Shown here piece by piece: positions 34,823 through 44,790 of a stretch of 64,000 nucleotides of DNA. Origin of the DNA: Sulfitobacter noctilucae (lineage in GTDB: Bacteria > Pseudomonadota > Alphaproteobacteria > Rhodobacterales > Rhodobacteraceae). Position numbers and translations under genes: made by a program. A model generated the notes under the pieces. That model was not told where the DNA came from. It was given only the letters and a program-made list of their open reading frames with translations, and made no database searches. Positions within the stretch are counted from its first letter, which is position 1. Each line of letters begins with the position of its first letter. The stretch lies in contig NZ_JASC01000013.1 in NCBI RefSeq assembly GCF_000622365.1, positions 248,001 through 312,000 on the forward strand, written 5' to 3'.

Positions 34823-35588
34823 GCTTTCTCTCCCCTATAATCGGGGCGGATTCCTGCGCCTGACGGATGAGATTCCTTAGAATGCGCAACTGTGCCTGCC
34901 ATTCTGCGCTGGCCGCCGGAGCAGGTATCCGTCCTGGCAGCCAGAAGCCCAAGTGATGCCCGTGCGGTGACAGGGGAAGGCTGCGCTCGAGGGTTGCCAT
35001 CCCCTCTAGGGCCAGCCTTGCATCCCAGTCCCGTACAAAGACGATGCCCCGTGGGAGAAATACCAAGGTCTTGTCACTCGGGCACTTTTCGCCGGGCAGC
35101 CCTACATAAGGCAAACCTGGCGTAGACTCGTCCCCCTGTTTCTTTCTAAGTTCTTGTTCTTTGTTCGGGGGGCGATCCTGTCTCCCTATTCCGGCCAGAC
35201 CTGTCCCACTTTGCGGACAGAAATGCTCCCTTTCGCTATAGCTTAGCGGGACAACTTTGTCGTCATCTCGGCGCCGCTCTGCGGCACGCTTCAGGGTCGC
35301 TTCGGTGGGTCGATAACGGGAAGAGTTCCCTTTATTGGTCCCACGTTTGATAGTCATGTAACCGGCCGCCTCGACCTTGTTCAGCGCGCGCTTGACTGAT
35401 TTGGCGTGCTTGCCAATGGCCGCTCCAATTGTCTGAAACGACGGATAGCTGACGCCAGTCCTATGATCTGCATGAGCTAGCGTTAAGTAGACAGCCACGC
35501 GCAATGCGTTATCATCCAGCTGGTGGTCTGTGACCATCTCCAACAGGTATTGCAGCTTGATGTCGCAAAATTTCGGAAGCTCAGACAT
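34812..35588 (-). CDS. Winged-helix protein of the mobilization operon
   Basis: 258 residues. The N-terminal ~95 residues form a helix-turn-helix of the HTH_36 kind (VTDHQLDDNALRVAVYLTLAHADHRTG, then IGAAIGKHAKSVKRALNKVEAAGYMTI). A variable linker and a C-terminal helical part follow. Such proteins sit upstream of mobC in alphaproteobacterial elements, acting as replication initiators or regulators. The ATG at 35588 has GGAGGCGATCG before it. It is the first gene of the mob operon. Confidence 0.75.
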   Translation of the reverse strand: MSELPKFCDIKLQYLLEMVTDHQLDDNALRVAVYLTLAHADHRTGVSYPSFQTIGAAIGKHAKSVKRALNKVEAAGYMTIKRGTNKGNSSRYRPTEATLKRAAERRRDDDKVVPLSYSEREHFCPQSGTGLAGIGRQDRPPNKEQELRKKQGDESTPGLPYVGLPGEKCPSDKTLVFLPRGIVFVRDWDARLALEGMATLERSLPLSPHGHHLGFWLPGRIPAPAASAEWQAQLRILRNLIRQAQESAPIIGERKHAV

Positions 35589-35744
35589 CGATCGCCTCCT
35601 GAACATCGATGCCAGAATGCCGCGCACCTAAGGTCACCGAGATGTGTCCCATTCGGCTACCTAACCCATTGACCTTATTAGGGTCGAAACCGTCCCAAGT
35701 TCCCCAGCAGGAACATTGAAATTGTTTGATAATTTCCCGTTTCT

Positions 35745-35766
35745 GGCAGTTCTGCCGGGGTCGCCA
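35745..35766 (+). repeat. attR: second copy of the 15-bp repeat, overlapping a palindrome
   Basis: CTGCCGGGGTCGCCA (35752-35766) repeats the tRNA-Arg 3' end. Immediately to its left GGCAG (35745-35749) forms an inverted repeat with CTGCC (35752-35756) around TT, which could be core binding arms for the integrase. The sequence beyond 35766 is chromosomal. No remaining tRNA is present here, only the repeat. Confidence 0.82.
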
Positions 35767-35815
35767 CAAATGATGCGTTATACGCCCCGGCCACCGTGCC
35801 TTCAGAGGAGGCAGC

Positions 35816-35914
35816 ATGAAGGCTTATGATTTCGCTAAATGGGCCCGGCGCCGCAAGTCGTTGCATCAATGCAAGCGAAGTTTATGGCCCGCCAACAATC
35901 TGCCCATCGACTGA
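35816..35914 (+). CDS. Possible 32-codon ORF next to attR
   Basis: It starts MKAYDFAKWARRRKSLHQCK with a nearly perfect Shine-Dalgarno (AGAGGAGG, 6 bases before the ATG). It is basic, has no known domain and lies in chromosomal DNA just outside the element. In an empty site it would be downstream of the tRNA-Arg gene. Expression is plausible but unproven. Confidence 0.35.
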   Translation: MKAYDFAKWARRRKSLHQCKRSLWPANNLPID

Positions 35915-36067
35915 GAAATTCAGCACATCCAACCATGCTCCATAATCTCCTTCGCAAAAAACGCAGTCTTTGCCCTGCAGGCCAAAACCTTTATGTAGCT
36001 TGACGACAGCGCGGCCTGTCGGGCCTGCGGCGTGCAGCGCTTTTGCGAGGGCAGCAAAAAGGATCAA
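35882..36067 (-). pseudogene. Short protein-like remnant (about 61 aa)
   Basis: The frame reads ALAKALHAAGPTGRAVVKLHKG and GKDCVFCEGDYGAWLDVLNF before its stop, a good amino-acid mix for a real protein, but it has no ATG and is closed by a stop just upstream. It may be the C-terminal scrap of a gene or a TTG-started small gene. It opposes the 35816 ORF over 33 bases. The 494 bases from attR to 36122 hold nothing else clear. Confidence 0.3.
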
Positions 36068-36122
36068 CTTTGCATCGGATCAGTATTGACCGATCTGTTT
36101 TAACGGCATGAAGGACACTCAG

Positions 36123-36992
36123 ATGACAAAAATCACTTTTCTCGGCCTTGGTGTGATGGGCTATCCGATGGCCGGACATTTGCAGGCCGCTGGCCATGAT
36201 GTAACCGTTTACAATCGCACGGCGGCCAAGGCGCAAAAGTGGGTGGAGCAGCACGGTGGCACAAGCGCCGCGACGCCGGCCGAGGCTGCGCAGGGCGCCG
36301 AGATGGTCATGGCCTGCGTTGGGAACGATAACGATCTGCGCTCTGTCTGTCTGGGCGATGATGGGGCGTTCGCAACGATGCCCGAAGGCGCTCTTTTTGT
36401 CGATCACACAACCGTGTCGGCTAAGGTCACGTCAGAGCTTTATGCGGCGGCACAGGCCAAAGGCATCGGTTTTGTTGATGCGCCTGTATCGGGCGGACAG
36501 GCGGGTGCCGAGAACGGGCAGCTTTCCATCATGTGTGGCGGTGACAGCGCCGACTACGACCGCGCAGAGCCGGTGATGGATGTCTATGCCAAGCTGGTAA
36601 AACGCATCGGTGAAAGCGGTGCGGGCCAGTTGACCAAAATGTGCAACCAGATCGCCATCGCCGGTTTGGTGCAGGGCTTGTCAGAAGCGCTTCATTTCGC
36701 AACCAAAGCAGGTCTTGATGGCCACGATGTGGTCGAGGTGATCAGCCAGGGTGCCGCGGGCAGCTGGCAGATGGCGAACCGCTACGAGACGATGCTGGAC
36801 GATCAATTCGAACATGGATTTGCCGTGGATTGGATGCGCAAGGATCTGGGCATCTGTCTGGACACTGCGGACGAAAACGGGGCCAGCCTGCCGGTCACTG
36901 CGCTGGTCGATCAGTTCTATAAAGATGTGCAGAAAATGGGCGGCGGGCGCTGGGATACATCCGCGCTCTACAAACGCCTACAGCGTGACTAA
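36123..36992 (+). CDS. Beta-hydroxyacid dehydrogenase (3-hydroxyisobutyrate / tartronate-semialdehyde reductase family)
   Basis: 289 residues. The NAD(P)-binding GLGVMGYPMAGHL opens the protein. The substrate loop GFVDAPVSGGQAGAENGQLS and the catalytic lysine region GAGQLTKMCNQIAIAG are typical. It reduces or oxidises a 3-hydroxy acid such as tartronate semialdehyde; exact substrate is not readable. AAGGACACTCAG precedes the ATG at 36123; five codons upstream is a poorer ATG. It stands alone, reading toward the convergent xylB. Confidence 0.9.
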   Translation: MTKITFLGLGVMGYPMAGHLQAAGHDVTVYNRTAAKAQKWVEQHGGTSAATPAEAAQGAEMVMACVGNDNDLRSVCLGDDGAFATMPEGALFVDHTTVSAKVTSELYAAAQAKGIGFVDAPVSGGQAGAENGQLSIMCGGDSADYDRAEPVMDVYAKLVKRIGESGAGQLTKMCNQIAIAGLVQGLSEALHFATKAGLDGHDVVEVISQGAAGSWQMANRYETMLDDQFEHGFAVDWMRKDLGICLDTADENGASLPVTALVDQFYKDVQKMGGGRWDTSALYKRLQRD

Positions 36993-37164
36993 GGCGTCGG
37001 CCGCCTGCAAAGATAGATCGACGATATCTGGTAGAATTGCCTGCTGCCCCGACCGGGGCTGCGGGTCTTTGCATATCGGTATTTGTTGCGCCTTTGAAGC
37101 TGGAGCTAGCGTCTTACCTGTTTAGCAGAAAGACAACTTCATCGAAGGTTTGCCCTCTAGGGGA

Positions 37165-38597
37165 TCACAGGTTTTTCAGAACAGAATAGGCGGCGCGGTA
37201 GCGGGTGAGCCCTTGTGCGAAGGCCTCTTGTAGATTGGAATCCGGTGCGACCGTTCTAGCGATCGGCGGTTGGACCGCGATGCTTGCATCCGCGCCGGTG
37301 GCCGCCATCATACCAAGCCGCGCAGCGCCCAGGGCAGCGCCGAAATCGCCATCGGCAGGCACATGCAATGGAAAGCCGAGTGTGTTAGCCAGAACTTGCA
37401 GCCAATAGGCGGACTTGGCCCCGCCCCCCATCGCAAGCGCGCCCTTGATTACCGTGCCGGTTCCCGCCAGCGCATCGCGGCAATCGGCGAAAGCATAGGC
37501 GACACCTTCCAATACCGCACGGGTCGCGTGCTTTGCATCGGTGGCGTGATCGAGGTGCAAGAACTGCCCGCGTATTTGCGCGTCATTGTGTGGTGTCCGC
37601 TCACCCCCCAGATAGGGCAGGAACAGCGTCCGGTTCGGCGCCTGCACCGGCCCCAAGTCAGCCGTCAGCGCAGCGGCGCTTTGCCCTGTTAGCCGCGACA
37701 ACCACTCCAGCGCATCACTCGCGGCGAGGATCACGCCCATCTGGTGCCAGGTGTCCGGCACCGCGTGACAGAAACTATGGACCGCACTGGCCGGGTCAGG
37801 CCGGTAGGCATCATTCGCGGCAAACAGCACCCCTGATGTGCCCAGCGACAGAAACGCGGTTCCGTCCCGGATCACGCCCGCCCCGATGGCAGCGGCAGCA
37901 TTATCTCCAGCGCCCCCCGCCACGGTCACATCTCTTGCGCCAAGGATCGCGGCCAGTGCCGGACGCAGCTTGCCCGAAGCGGCCGACCCTTCGACAAGGC
38001 GCGGCATCTGGGCGCGGCTTAGCTGACAGGCCGATAGCAGATCGTCAGACCAATCGCGGGCGGCGGTATCAAGCCACGCCGTCCCGGCAGCATCCGACAT
38101 CTCGGAGACATGATCACCCGTCAGGAACAGCCGAAGCGCATCCTTTGGCAACAACACCTTGGCAATCCGGCCAAATATGTGCGGCTCGTGCTGGCGCACC
38201 CATTCGACCTTGGGGGCGGTGAAACCCGGAAAGACGATGTTGCCCGTGATCTTTCTGAACAGCGGGTCCCCGTCCATCTGCGCCGCTTGCACATGGCTGC
38301 GCGTGTCGTTCCATAACATGCAGGGTCGCAAAGGCGTGTCAGCCCCGTCAAACAGGGTGGCCCCGTGCATATGACCGGACAGGCCAATCCCGATCACCGC
38401 GCTGCAATCCACTCGTGCTGCCAGCGCGGTCAGCGCCACCTCTGCTGCGGCAAACCAGCATGCGGGGTCTTGTTCCGACCAACCGTTATGGGGCCGCTGC
38501 ACGGTAAGCGGAACACTATGCTCCGCCAAAATCTCCTGCGCGTCATTGATCACAATCCCTTTGAGCGAAGAGGTTCCCAGATCAAGTCCAATGAACA

Positions 38598-38598
<1 letters not shown>
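37165..38598 (-). CDS. xylB: D-xylulokinase
   Basis: 477 residues of the FGGY kinase family. Marks are IGLDLGTSSLKGIVI at the start, IGLSGHMHGATLFD, MLWNDTR, AGGAGDNAAAAIGAG with the catalytic Asp, and MGGGAKSAYWLQVLAN near the end. It phosphorylates D-xylulose with ATP for the pentose phosphate pathway. Its ATG shares bases with the xylG stop (TGATG). It is the last gene of the xylose operon; xylose isomerase is not in the window. Confidence 0.94.
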
Positions 38599-39347
<749 letters not shown>

Positions 39348-40643
39348 CTACTTCGCCCCCGTGCGTTTTCTGTACTGGATATCAATGAACACGGCAAAGA
39401 CCAGCACCGCACCGACCACGATGTTCTGCAATGGCGCATCGACGCCCACCATCGCCATACCGGATTGCAAGGACTGCATGATCAACGCCCCAAGGATCGC
39501 GCCATAAATCGTGCCAATCCCGCCCGACAGTGCAGTGCCGCCGATCACCGCCGCCGCAATGACACGCAACTCATCCAGCGTGCCCAGATCATTTGAGTGG
39601 TTCGCCAACCGCGCCGAAGCAACAACAGCGGAGATTGCGCAGAGCACGCCCATCAGCGCGAAGATCTTGACGGTCAGCATGCGCGTGTTGATCCCCGACA
39701 GCTCTGCCGCATCAGGATTACCGCCGGTCGCAAAGATATAGCGGCCAAAGCGGGTGCGCCGTGCGATCACTGTCATCACAATAGCGATCGCCAGCAGAAG
39801 CAGGACCGATATTGGCAAACCGTAAACCGGCGTGCACCCTTCGGCCACCGCGCAGCCGTATTTTTCGGGATCCCGAGCCACCACGCGAGAGGGTACCTGA
39901 TAGCTGGTCAGCACACCGACAAACCCGGCGATTGCCGCGGCGCATAGGCCGGCCAGGCACAGCTCTGCCCACAGCGGTTTGACGGGGAAACCATGCGATA
40001 CCTTGGTGCGCCGCGTGCGAAAAATCAGCAGAATACTGGCGAGAATGGCAATGATTCCCAAACCCCAGCTGAGCGGACCGCCGAGCGTGCCGTTGATCCC
40101 GCCAAAAGTCAGAAAGGTCTGGTCCAGCGGACCAATTGTCTGGCCGTTGGTCTGATACCAACCGACGTTGCGCCAGACCAGGAAGCCGCCGAGTGTTACG
40201 ATAAAGGCGGGGATACCCTGATAGCCGATCAGCCAGCCGTTAAAGGCACCAATGAATGCGCCCAACACAACACCAGCGGCAATCGCAATCCACGGGATCG
40301 CCCAGTGACCGATCTCCAACCCCAAACCGGGCAGCCAGCGCACCTGCGTCATCGCCATCAGTGCAGAGCAGGCAGCGAGTATGGCACCAACACTCAGATC
40401 AATGTGACGGGTGACAATCACGAACACCATGCCCGTGGCCATAATCGCCACACTCGCAGTCTGGATGGTGAGGTTAAAGATATTGCGCGGCGTCAGGAAA
40501 CGCCCGTCTGTCAGCACGTTGAACACCAGCGCCACCAGAATGAAAGCGCCGATCATGCCCAGCAACCGCGTGTCTACCTCAAGCGATTGCAACACATTGC
40601 GGGGCCGGTTGGCGGGGGCTGTATCGCTGGTCTGATCGCTCAT
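39348..40643 (-). CDS. xylH: Sugar ABC transporter permease, XylH type
   Basis: 431 residues with about ten helices and a long insert with cysteines in a soluble loop (YGCAVAEGCTPVYG). Marks are ATGMVFVIVTRHIDLSVGA, LGGFLVWRNVGW and the late AAAVIGGTALSGGIGTIYGAILG, the CUT2 coupling region. The ATG at 40643 follows GAGGCCCGCC; an upstream frame adds 14 residues. It forms the pore for the XylF-delivered sugar. Confidence 0.92.
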   Translation of the reverse strand: MSDQTSDTAPANRPRNVLQSLEVDTRLLGMIGAFILVALVFNVLTDGRFLTPRNIFNLTIQTASVAIMATGMVFVIVTRHIDLSVGAILAACSALMAMTQVRWLPGLGLEIGHWAIPWIAIAAGVVLGAFIGAFNGWLIGYQGIPAFIVTLGGFLVWRNVGWYQTNGQTIGPLDQTFLTFGGINGTLGGPLSWGLGIIAILASILLIFRTRRTKVSHGFPVKPLWAELCLAGLCAAAIAGFVGVLTSYQVPSRVVARDPEKYGCAVAEGCTPVYGLPISVLLLLAIAIVMTVIARRTRFGRYIFATGGNPDAAELSGINTRMLTVKIFALMGVLCAISAVVASARLANHSNDLGTLDELRVIAAAVIGGTALSGGIGTIYGAILGALIMQSLQSGMAMVGVDAPLQNIVVGAVLVFAVFIDIQYRKRTGAK

Positions 40644-40752
40644 CAGGCGGGCCTCATAGCTGTGGCGCAAGGCGTCGCGGTACATATCCGCAACGGCGCA
40701 AACTCAGGAAGAGAAAAAGGATTGTGCTCCGTTCAGGCGAACGGCGCTAAAG

Positions 40753-40776
40753 GGGGGCGGCAAAGGCACCACCCCC
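40753..40776 (-). other. Hairpin between xylF and xylH
   Basis: On the transcript GGGGGTGG (40776-40769) pairs with CCGCCCCC (40760-40753), with one U-G pair, around an 8-nt loop. It begins just after the xylF stop in a 140-base gap. CCTTTAG follows, with only a short T-run, so partial termination or mRNA protection is likely. Confidence 0.55.
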
Positions 40777-40783
40777 ATAGTTC

Positions 40784-41818
40784 TTAGTTACAGGGTGCCG
40801 GACCGCTCGAGACGCCCTGGCACAACGCTTCTTGCGTGATCCAGCCTGCGTCGGTCACAGCGGTCAGGTTGTCTTGGGTGACCGGTACAGGAGCCAGAAA
40901 GCGGGCCATCATCTTGGTACCAGCAGGAGATTCCCACTCGGCCGCCCCTTCAACGGCGCTCATGTCGCCATCGTTCTTGGCCAGCGCCACAGCTGTTTCG
41001 GCAGCGGCCTTGCCCAGCTCGCGTGCATCTTTCCAGACCGACACGGTCTGCGTGCCCAGCGCGACACGGTTCAGAGCCGCATGATCACCATCCTGTCCAG
41101 AGACCGGAATGCCTTCCATGCCCTGCGCGGTCAGCGCGGCGACAACACCGCCCGCAGTCCCGTCATTCGATGCGACAACCGCGTCGACGCCGTTATCATT
41201 GGCGGTCAGGATCTGTTCCATATTGCGCTGCGCATTGGCGGGCAACCAACCGTCGGTATAGGCTTCGTCAACGATAGTGATGTCGCCCGCATCAATTGCG
41301 GCTTGCAGCACTTCCTGCTGGCCACCACGCAGAAAATCCGCGTTCGGATCGGTGGGCGACCCTTTGATCATGACATAGCGGCCCTTGGGAGCTTTGGCGA
41401 GAACAGCGGCTGCCTGCATCCGGCCCACTTCGACATTGTCGAAAGTCAGATAAAATGCGCGGGGATCTTCAATCAGGCGGTCATAGCCGACCACAGGGAT
41501 ACCTTCGGCGGCTGCAGCTTCGACAGCCGGGCCAATCGCGGCACTGTCCTGCGCAAGGATAATTAACGCGTCCACGCCCTGAGCGATCAGGCTTTCCACA
41601 TCCGACAATTGCTTGGCTGAAGAAGACTGTGCATCAGCAGAAAGATAAGCCGCACCTGCAGCCTCAAGCGCACCTTTGATGGCGGCCTCGTCTGTTTTCC
41701 AGCGCTCTTCCTGAAAGTTTGACCAGCTGACGCCGACTGTCATGCTGTGATCATCTGCCCAAACAGCCGATGCAAAGCCTGCGACAGCCACGGCTGCCGC
41801 TGCGAATAATCTCTTCAT
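40784..41818 (-). CDS. xylF: D-xylose-binding periplasmic protein
   Basis: 344 residues. A signal peptide (LFAAAAVAVAGFASAVWADD) is followed by the type-1 sugar-binding fold: MTVGVSWSNFQEERWKTDEAAI, ALIILAQDSAAIGPAVEAA, GYDRLIEDPRAFYLTFDN and VSGQDGDHAALNRVALGTQTVSVWKD, which closely fits XylF. GGGAGGAAACC lies before the ATG at 41818. It is the first gene of the operon, divergent from the ROK regulator. Confidence 0.95.
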   Translation of the reverse strand: MKRLFAAAAVAVAGFASAVWADDHSMTVGVSWSNFQEERWKTDEAAIKGALEAAGAAYLSADAQSSSAKQLSDVESLIAQGVDALIILAQDSAAIGPAVEAAAAEGIPVVGYDRLIEDPRAFYLTFDNVEVGRMQAAAVLAKAPKGRYVMIKGSPTDPNADFLRGGQQEVLQAAIDAGDITIVDEAYTDGWLPANAQRNMEQILTANDNGVDAVVASNDGTAGGVVAALTAQGMEGIPVSGQDGDHAALNRVALGTQTVSVWKDARELGKAAAETAVALAKNDGDMSAVEGAAEWESPAGTKMMARFLAPVPVTQDNLTAVTDAGWITQEALCQGVSSGPAPCN

Positions 41819-42043
41819 GGTTTCCTCCCAGAATGATGTGCCCCCCCGACAGGGAAGGAACCGAGTCACGTCCCCGGTGACCTTAACCTTGTCCGATTAA
41901 ATTCGATTGTCAAAATAAAAATATGACCTTTACCCAAACAATGTTAGAATATTGCTTTCCTTCGGGTGTTTTTAACGCCATTCTTTCGCAAGCACTTGTC
42001 TGCGCGTGCAGTTGGGGTCGCAATTAATTTAGGTCTTGAAAAT
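41819..42043. promoter_or_regulatory. Divergent xyl control region
   Basis: 225 bases between xylF and the ROK gene, AT-rich around 41890-41950. CGATT occurs twice, 10 bases apart (about 41895-41910), within TTGTCCGATTAAATTCGATT. The region must contain both promoters and the regulator's operator; the precise boxes are not certain. Confidence 0.5.
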
Positions 42044-43303
42044 ATGGACGGTGATCTTTCCAGCACTGCGACGCCACCTCTTGAGGGATGCGGACCGGCC
42101 CTTGCCGATCAGTTAAGCCTGCCCAAACCTCTGCGTCAAAGGGTGTTTGAATATGTCCGTGGCCAAGGCCGTACGGCACGCAGTGACATCAGCCGTGCGC
42201 TTGGCATCAGCCCCGGCTCTGCAACCACGCTGACAGCAGATCTGATCCGGGCGAACCTTATCCGCGAAGTGGCGGACCCGGAGCGTGGACAGGGCAGAGG
42301 CAGGCCGCGCGTCGCGCTGGAGATCGTGCCGGAAGCGGGCCATGTTATTGGCATCAAACTGGGAGACGATCGGCATACGGCGGCCCTGTCGGATTTTGCA
42401 GGGCGGTTGATCTGCGACCTAACCCTACCTGCCAGTACCAAAGCCAGACCCTCGTATCAGATCGTGGACGAGATCGGGGCCCTCCTGACCGGACTACTTG
42501 AGAAAGCTGGCAAAACGTTGCGTGATGTCAGCGGCATCGGGATCGGCATGGTCGGTATTGTGGATCATGCGCAGGGTATTGTGCACTGGTCGCCCCTGCT
42601 CGACAGCACGGATCAAGCCTTTGGTGCCGCAGTCGAAGAACGTTTTGGCCTGCCAGTTGCCTTGGAAAACGATGCGAATATGCTGACGCTGTCCGAACTG
42701 TGGTTCGGCGCGGGGCGGGTGAAATCAGACTTTGCTGTTGTAACCCTCGAAAAAGGGGTGGGCATGGGGTTGGTGCTGAACAATCAACTTTATCGCGGGT
42801 CTTTCGGCATGGGGTTGGAGCTGGGCCATACCAAAGTGCAGATGGAAGGTGCGCTGTGCCGCTGCGGGCAGCGCGGCTGTCTGGAGGCTTATATCTCGGA
42901 TGATGCCCTGACGCGCGAGGCGGCCACCGTTCTCAATCTGGCACCCGACACGGATGGTCCTGCTTCCACAATGGCCGCACTCTACCAGCAAGCCGCAGCG
43001 GGCCACGCGCCGGCGCTCCGCATATTCCAGCGAGCCGGGCGTTTTCTGGCGCTCGGGCTATCCAATGTCGTTCAGTTGTTCGATCCCGCGTTGCTCATCC
43101 TGTCGGGTGAACGCATGACCTATGAATTCATGTATGCCGACCATCTCAGCGCCGATGTGCAAGCGCTGGTGCTGTCGCAGAACAAGATGCCCTGCAAGAT
43201 TGAAATACGCGGGCACCGGGATCTGCATTGGGCACGTGGCGCCACCGCGCGGGCGCTGGCGGACATGACCGACCGCCTGTTCAATACGGAAACGCCGGCA
43301 TGA
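42044..43303 (+). CDS. ROK-family transcriptional regulator, XylR type
   Basis: 419 residues. A winged helix (RVFEYVRGQGRTARSDISRALGIS, residues ~30-80) precedes a ROK sugar-kinase-like core: GIGIGMVGIVDHAQGIVHW, LENDANMLTLSELWFG, the ATP-like loop and the zinc motif GHTKVQMEGALCRCGQRGCLEAY. It should repress the divergent xyl operon and release on binding the sugar. The start at 42044 is chosen where similarity begins. The stop overlaps the next ATG (ATGA). Confidence 0.9.
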   Translation: MDGDLSSTATPPLEGCGPALADQLSLPKPLRQRVFEYVRGQGRTARSDISRALGISPGSATTLTADLIRANLIREVADPERGQGRGRPRVALEIVPEAGHVIGIKLGDDRHTAALSDFAGRLICDLTLPASTKARPSYQIVDEIGALLTGLLEKAGKTLRDVSGIGIGMVGIVDHAQGIVHWSPLLDSTDQAFGAAVEERFGLPVALENDANMLTLSELWFGAGRVKSDFAVVTLEKGVGMGLVLNNQLYRGSFGMGLELGHTKVQMEGALCRCGQRGCLEAYISDDALTREAATVLNLAPDTDGPASTMAALYQQAAAGHAPALRIFQRAGRFLALGLSNVVQLFDPALLILSGERMTYEFMYADHLSADVQALVLSQNKMPCKIEIRGHRDLHWARGATARALADMTDRLFNTETPA

Positions 43304-44790
43304 AGCAGGAACTTATCTGCGTTTTTGCGCTCTTGGCGCACCCGGCCATTGCTGGTGACGTCATATTCGAAGATCGCTCTTCGGGCCTGCCGGAGCATAT
43401 CTATGCCGGCGGTTGGGAGCACTTTGTCGGCGGCGGCGTGGCGGTTTTCGATTGTGATGGCGACAGTTTGCCTGATCTTTTTGCAGCAGGTGGTGAAAGC
43501 CCCGCGAAGCTGATGCGCAATCGGGGAGATTTCACGTTCCAGACGGCAGCAGTCCCAGAGCTTACCGGCGTCACCGGAGCCTATCCATTGGACATGGATG
43601 CAGACGGCACCATCGATCTTTTTGTCCTCAGAGTAGGGCCGAATGTTGTGCTACGCGGCGGGGCGAAGTGCACCTTTACCAACGTAACAGAGGAGTGGGG
43701 CATTCCGACCGACTACCGCTGGAGCACCGCCTTTTCGGCGTGGTGGCAAGCGGATCAGGCGCGGCCACACCTTGCCGTAGGCAATTATGTGAACCGGGAA
43801 GACCCGGAGGGTCCGTTCGAGGCCTGCGATGACAATATCCTGCTTGAGCCGCAGCAGCAGGAATATGAAGCCAAAACCCTCACTCCGGGCTTTTGTGCAC
43901 TTTCGCTTCTTGCCGCACAGGACGCCAGCGGACAACAGCGATTGCGGTTCTCGAACGATCGCCACTACTACGTCAGTGGCGGCAAAGAACAGATGTGGGA
44001 TATCGCAGAAAGCCGTTTTCTGACCGACGAAGACGGCTGGCCCGATCTCTCGGTCTGGGGAATGGGGATCGCATCGCGCGACATCACCGGCGACGGGCGC
44101 GACGAGGTTGTGTTGACCTCGATGGGCGACCAGCTGTTTCAGATTGCCGCCAACGGCAGCTACCGCGCCGCGCCTTTCTCGATCGGCACCTATGCGCATC
44201 GACCCCACACCGGCGGCGATGGGCGCCCGTCCACCGGGTGGCACGCAGAATTCGGGGATGTAAATAACGACGGGCTGGCCGACCTCTTCATCGCCAAAGG
44301 CAACGTGGATCAGATGCCCGGCATGGCCACACGCGACCCAAACAATCTGTTGATGCAGCAAGCAGATGGTACCTTTACCGAGGCAGCGGCAGATGCCGGC
44401 ATCGCAACGCTGGCGCGCTCACGCGGCGCGAGCCTTGCTGACTTTGACGGGGACGGGCGGCTTGATCTGGTAGTCATGAACCGCCGCGCCCCGATGGAGT
44501 TGTACCGCAATGCTACGCAAGAGACCGGCAGTTGGGTGAATATCATTCTGTTGCAAGAGGGAGGCAACCGAGATGCCATTGGCGCGAGGGTCGATGTGGT
44601 CGTCGGTGACAGATTGCAATCAGTCCAAAAGCTCGTGGGTGGCGGACACGCTGGCGGTCAGGCGCTGCCTTTGCATTTCGGGCTGGGCGCGGGTGTCGCC
44701 GCGCAGGTCGTTGTGACTTGGCCTGACGGGACGCGCAGCCCGCATCAGGTGCGCGCAGGCACAACCACAACTCTGCGAAAGCCTGATTAA
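43300..44790 (+). CDS. Secreted FG-GAP/VCBS repeat protein with UnbV/ASPIC domain (CRTAC1 family)
   Basis: 496 residues. A signal peptide ends near HPAIAGDV. Several calcium-binding repeats follow: FDCDGDSLPDLF, MDADGTIDLF, VNNDGLADLF and FDGDGRLDLV, which form a beta-propeller. The C-terminal UnbV/ASPIC domain reads GSWVNIILLQEGGNRDAIGARV ... VVVTWPDGTRSPHQV. The ATG overlaps the ROK regulator stop by 4 bases, an unusual partner. It converges with the di-haem peroxidase gene with a 4-base overlap. Function of this family in bacteria is poorly known; extracellular or periplasmic. Confidence 0.88.
   Translation: MKQELICVFALLAHPAIAGDVIFEDRSSGLPEHIYAGGWEHFVGGGVAVFDCDGDSLPDLFAAGGESPAKLMRNRGDFTFQTAAVPELTGVTGAYPLDMDADGTIDLFVLRVGPNVVLRGGAKCTFTNVTEEWGIPTDYRWSTAFSAWWQADQARPHLAVGNYVNREDPEGPFEACDDNILLEPQQQEYEAKTLTPGFCALSLLAAQDASGQQRLRFSNDRHYYVSGGKEQMWDIAESRFLTDEDGWPDLSVWGMGIASRDITGDGRDEVVLTSMGDQLFQIAANGSYRAAPFSIGTYAHRPHTGGDGRPSTGWHAEFGDVNNDGLADLFIAKGNVDQMPGMATRDPNNLLMQQADGTFTEAAADAGIATLARSRGASLADFDGDGRLDLVVMNRRAPMELYRNATQETGSWVNIILLQEGGNRDAIGARVDVVVGDRLQSVQKLVGGGHAGGQALPLHFGLGAGVAAQVVVTWPDGTRSPHQVRAGTTTTLRKPD

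Larger units (their letters stand above)
24657..35766. mobile_element. Integrative mobilizable element of about 11.1 kb in tRNA-Arg(CCT)
   Basis: It is bounded by the 15-bp att repeat. The left end carries a tyrosine integrase and a small accessory gene; the right end has a mobilization set (HTH protein, MobC, MobA) but no mating-pore or type IV secretion genes, so it would need a helper. The middle carries a GHKL ATPase, an unknown protein and a DNA cytosine methyltransferase. Base composition falls to well below the surrounding core between about 26.0 and 32.6 kb. Integrase and both att sites look intact, so the element may still excise. Confidence 0.85.

Noticed and set aside
35752-35766. 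tRNA 3'-end sequence as a second tRNA gene
   Set aside because: Only the last 15 bases are present; no D-arm or anticodon arm precedes it, so it is an att site.
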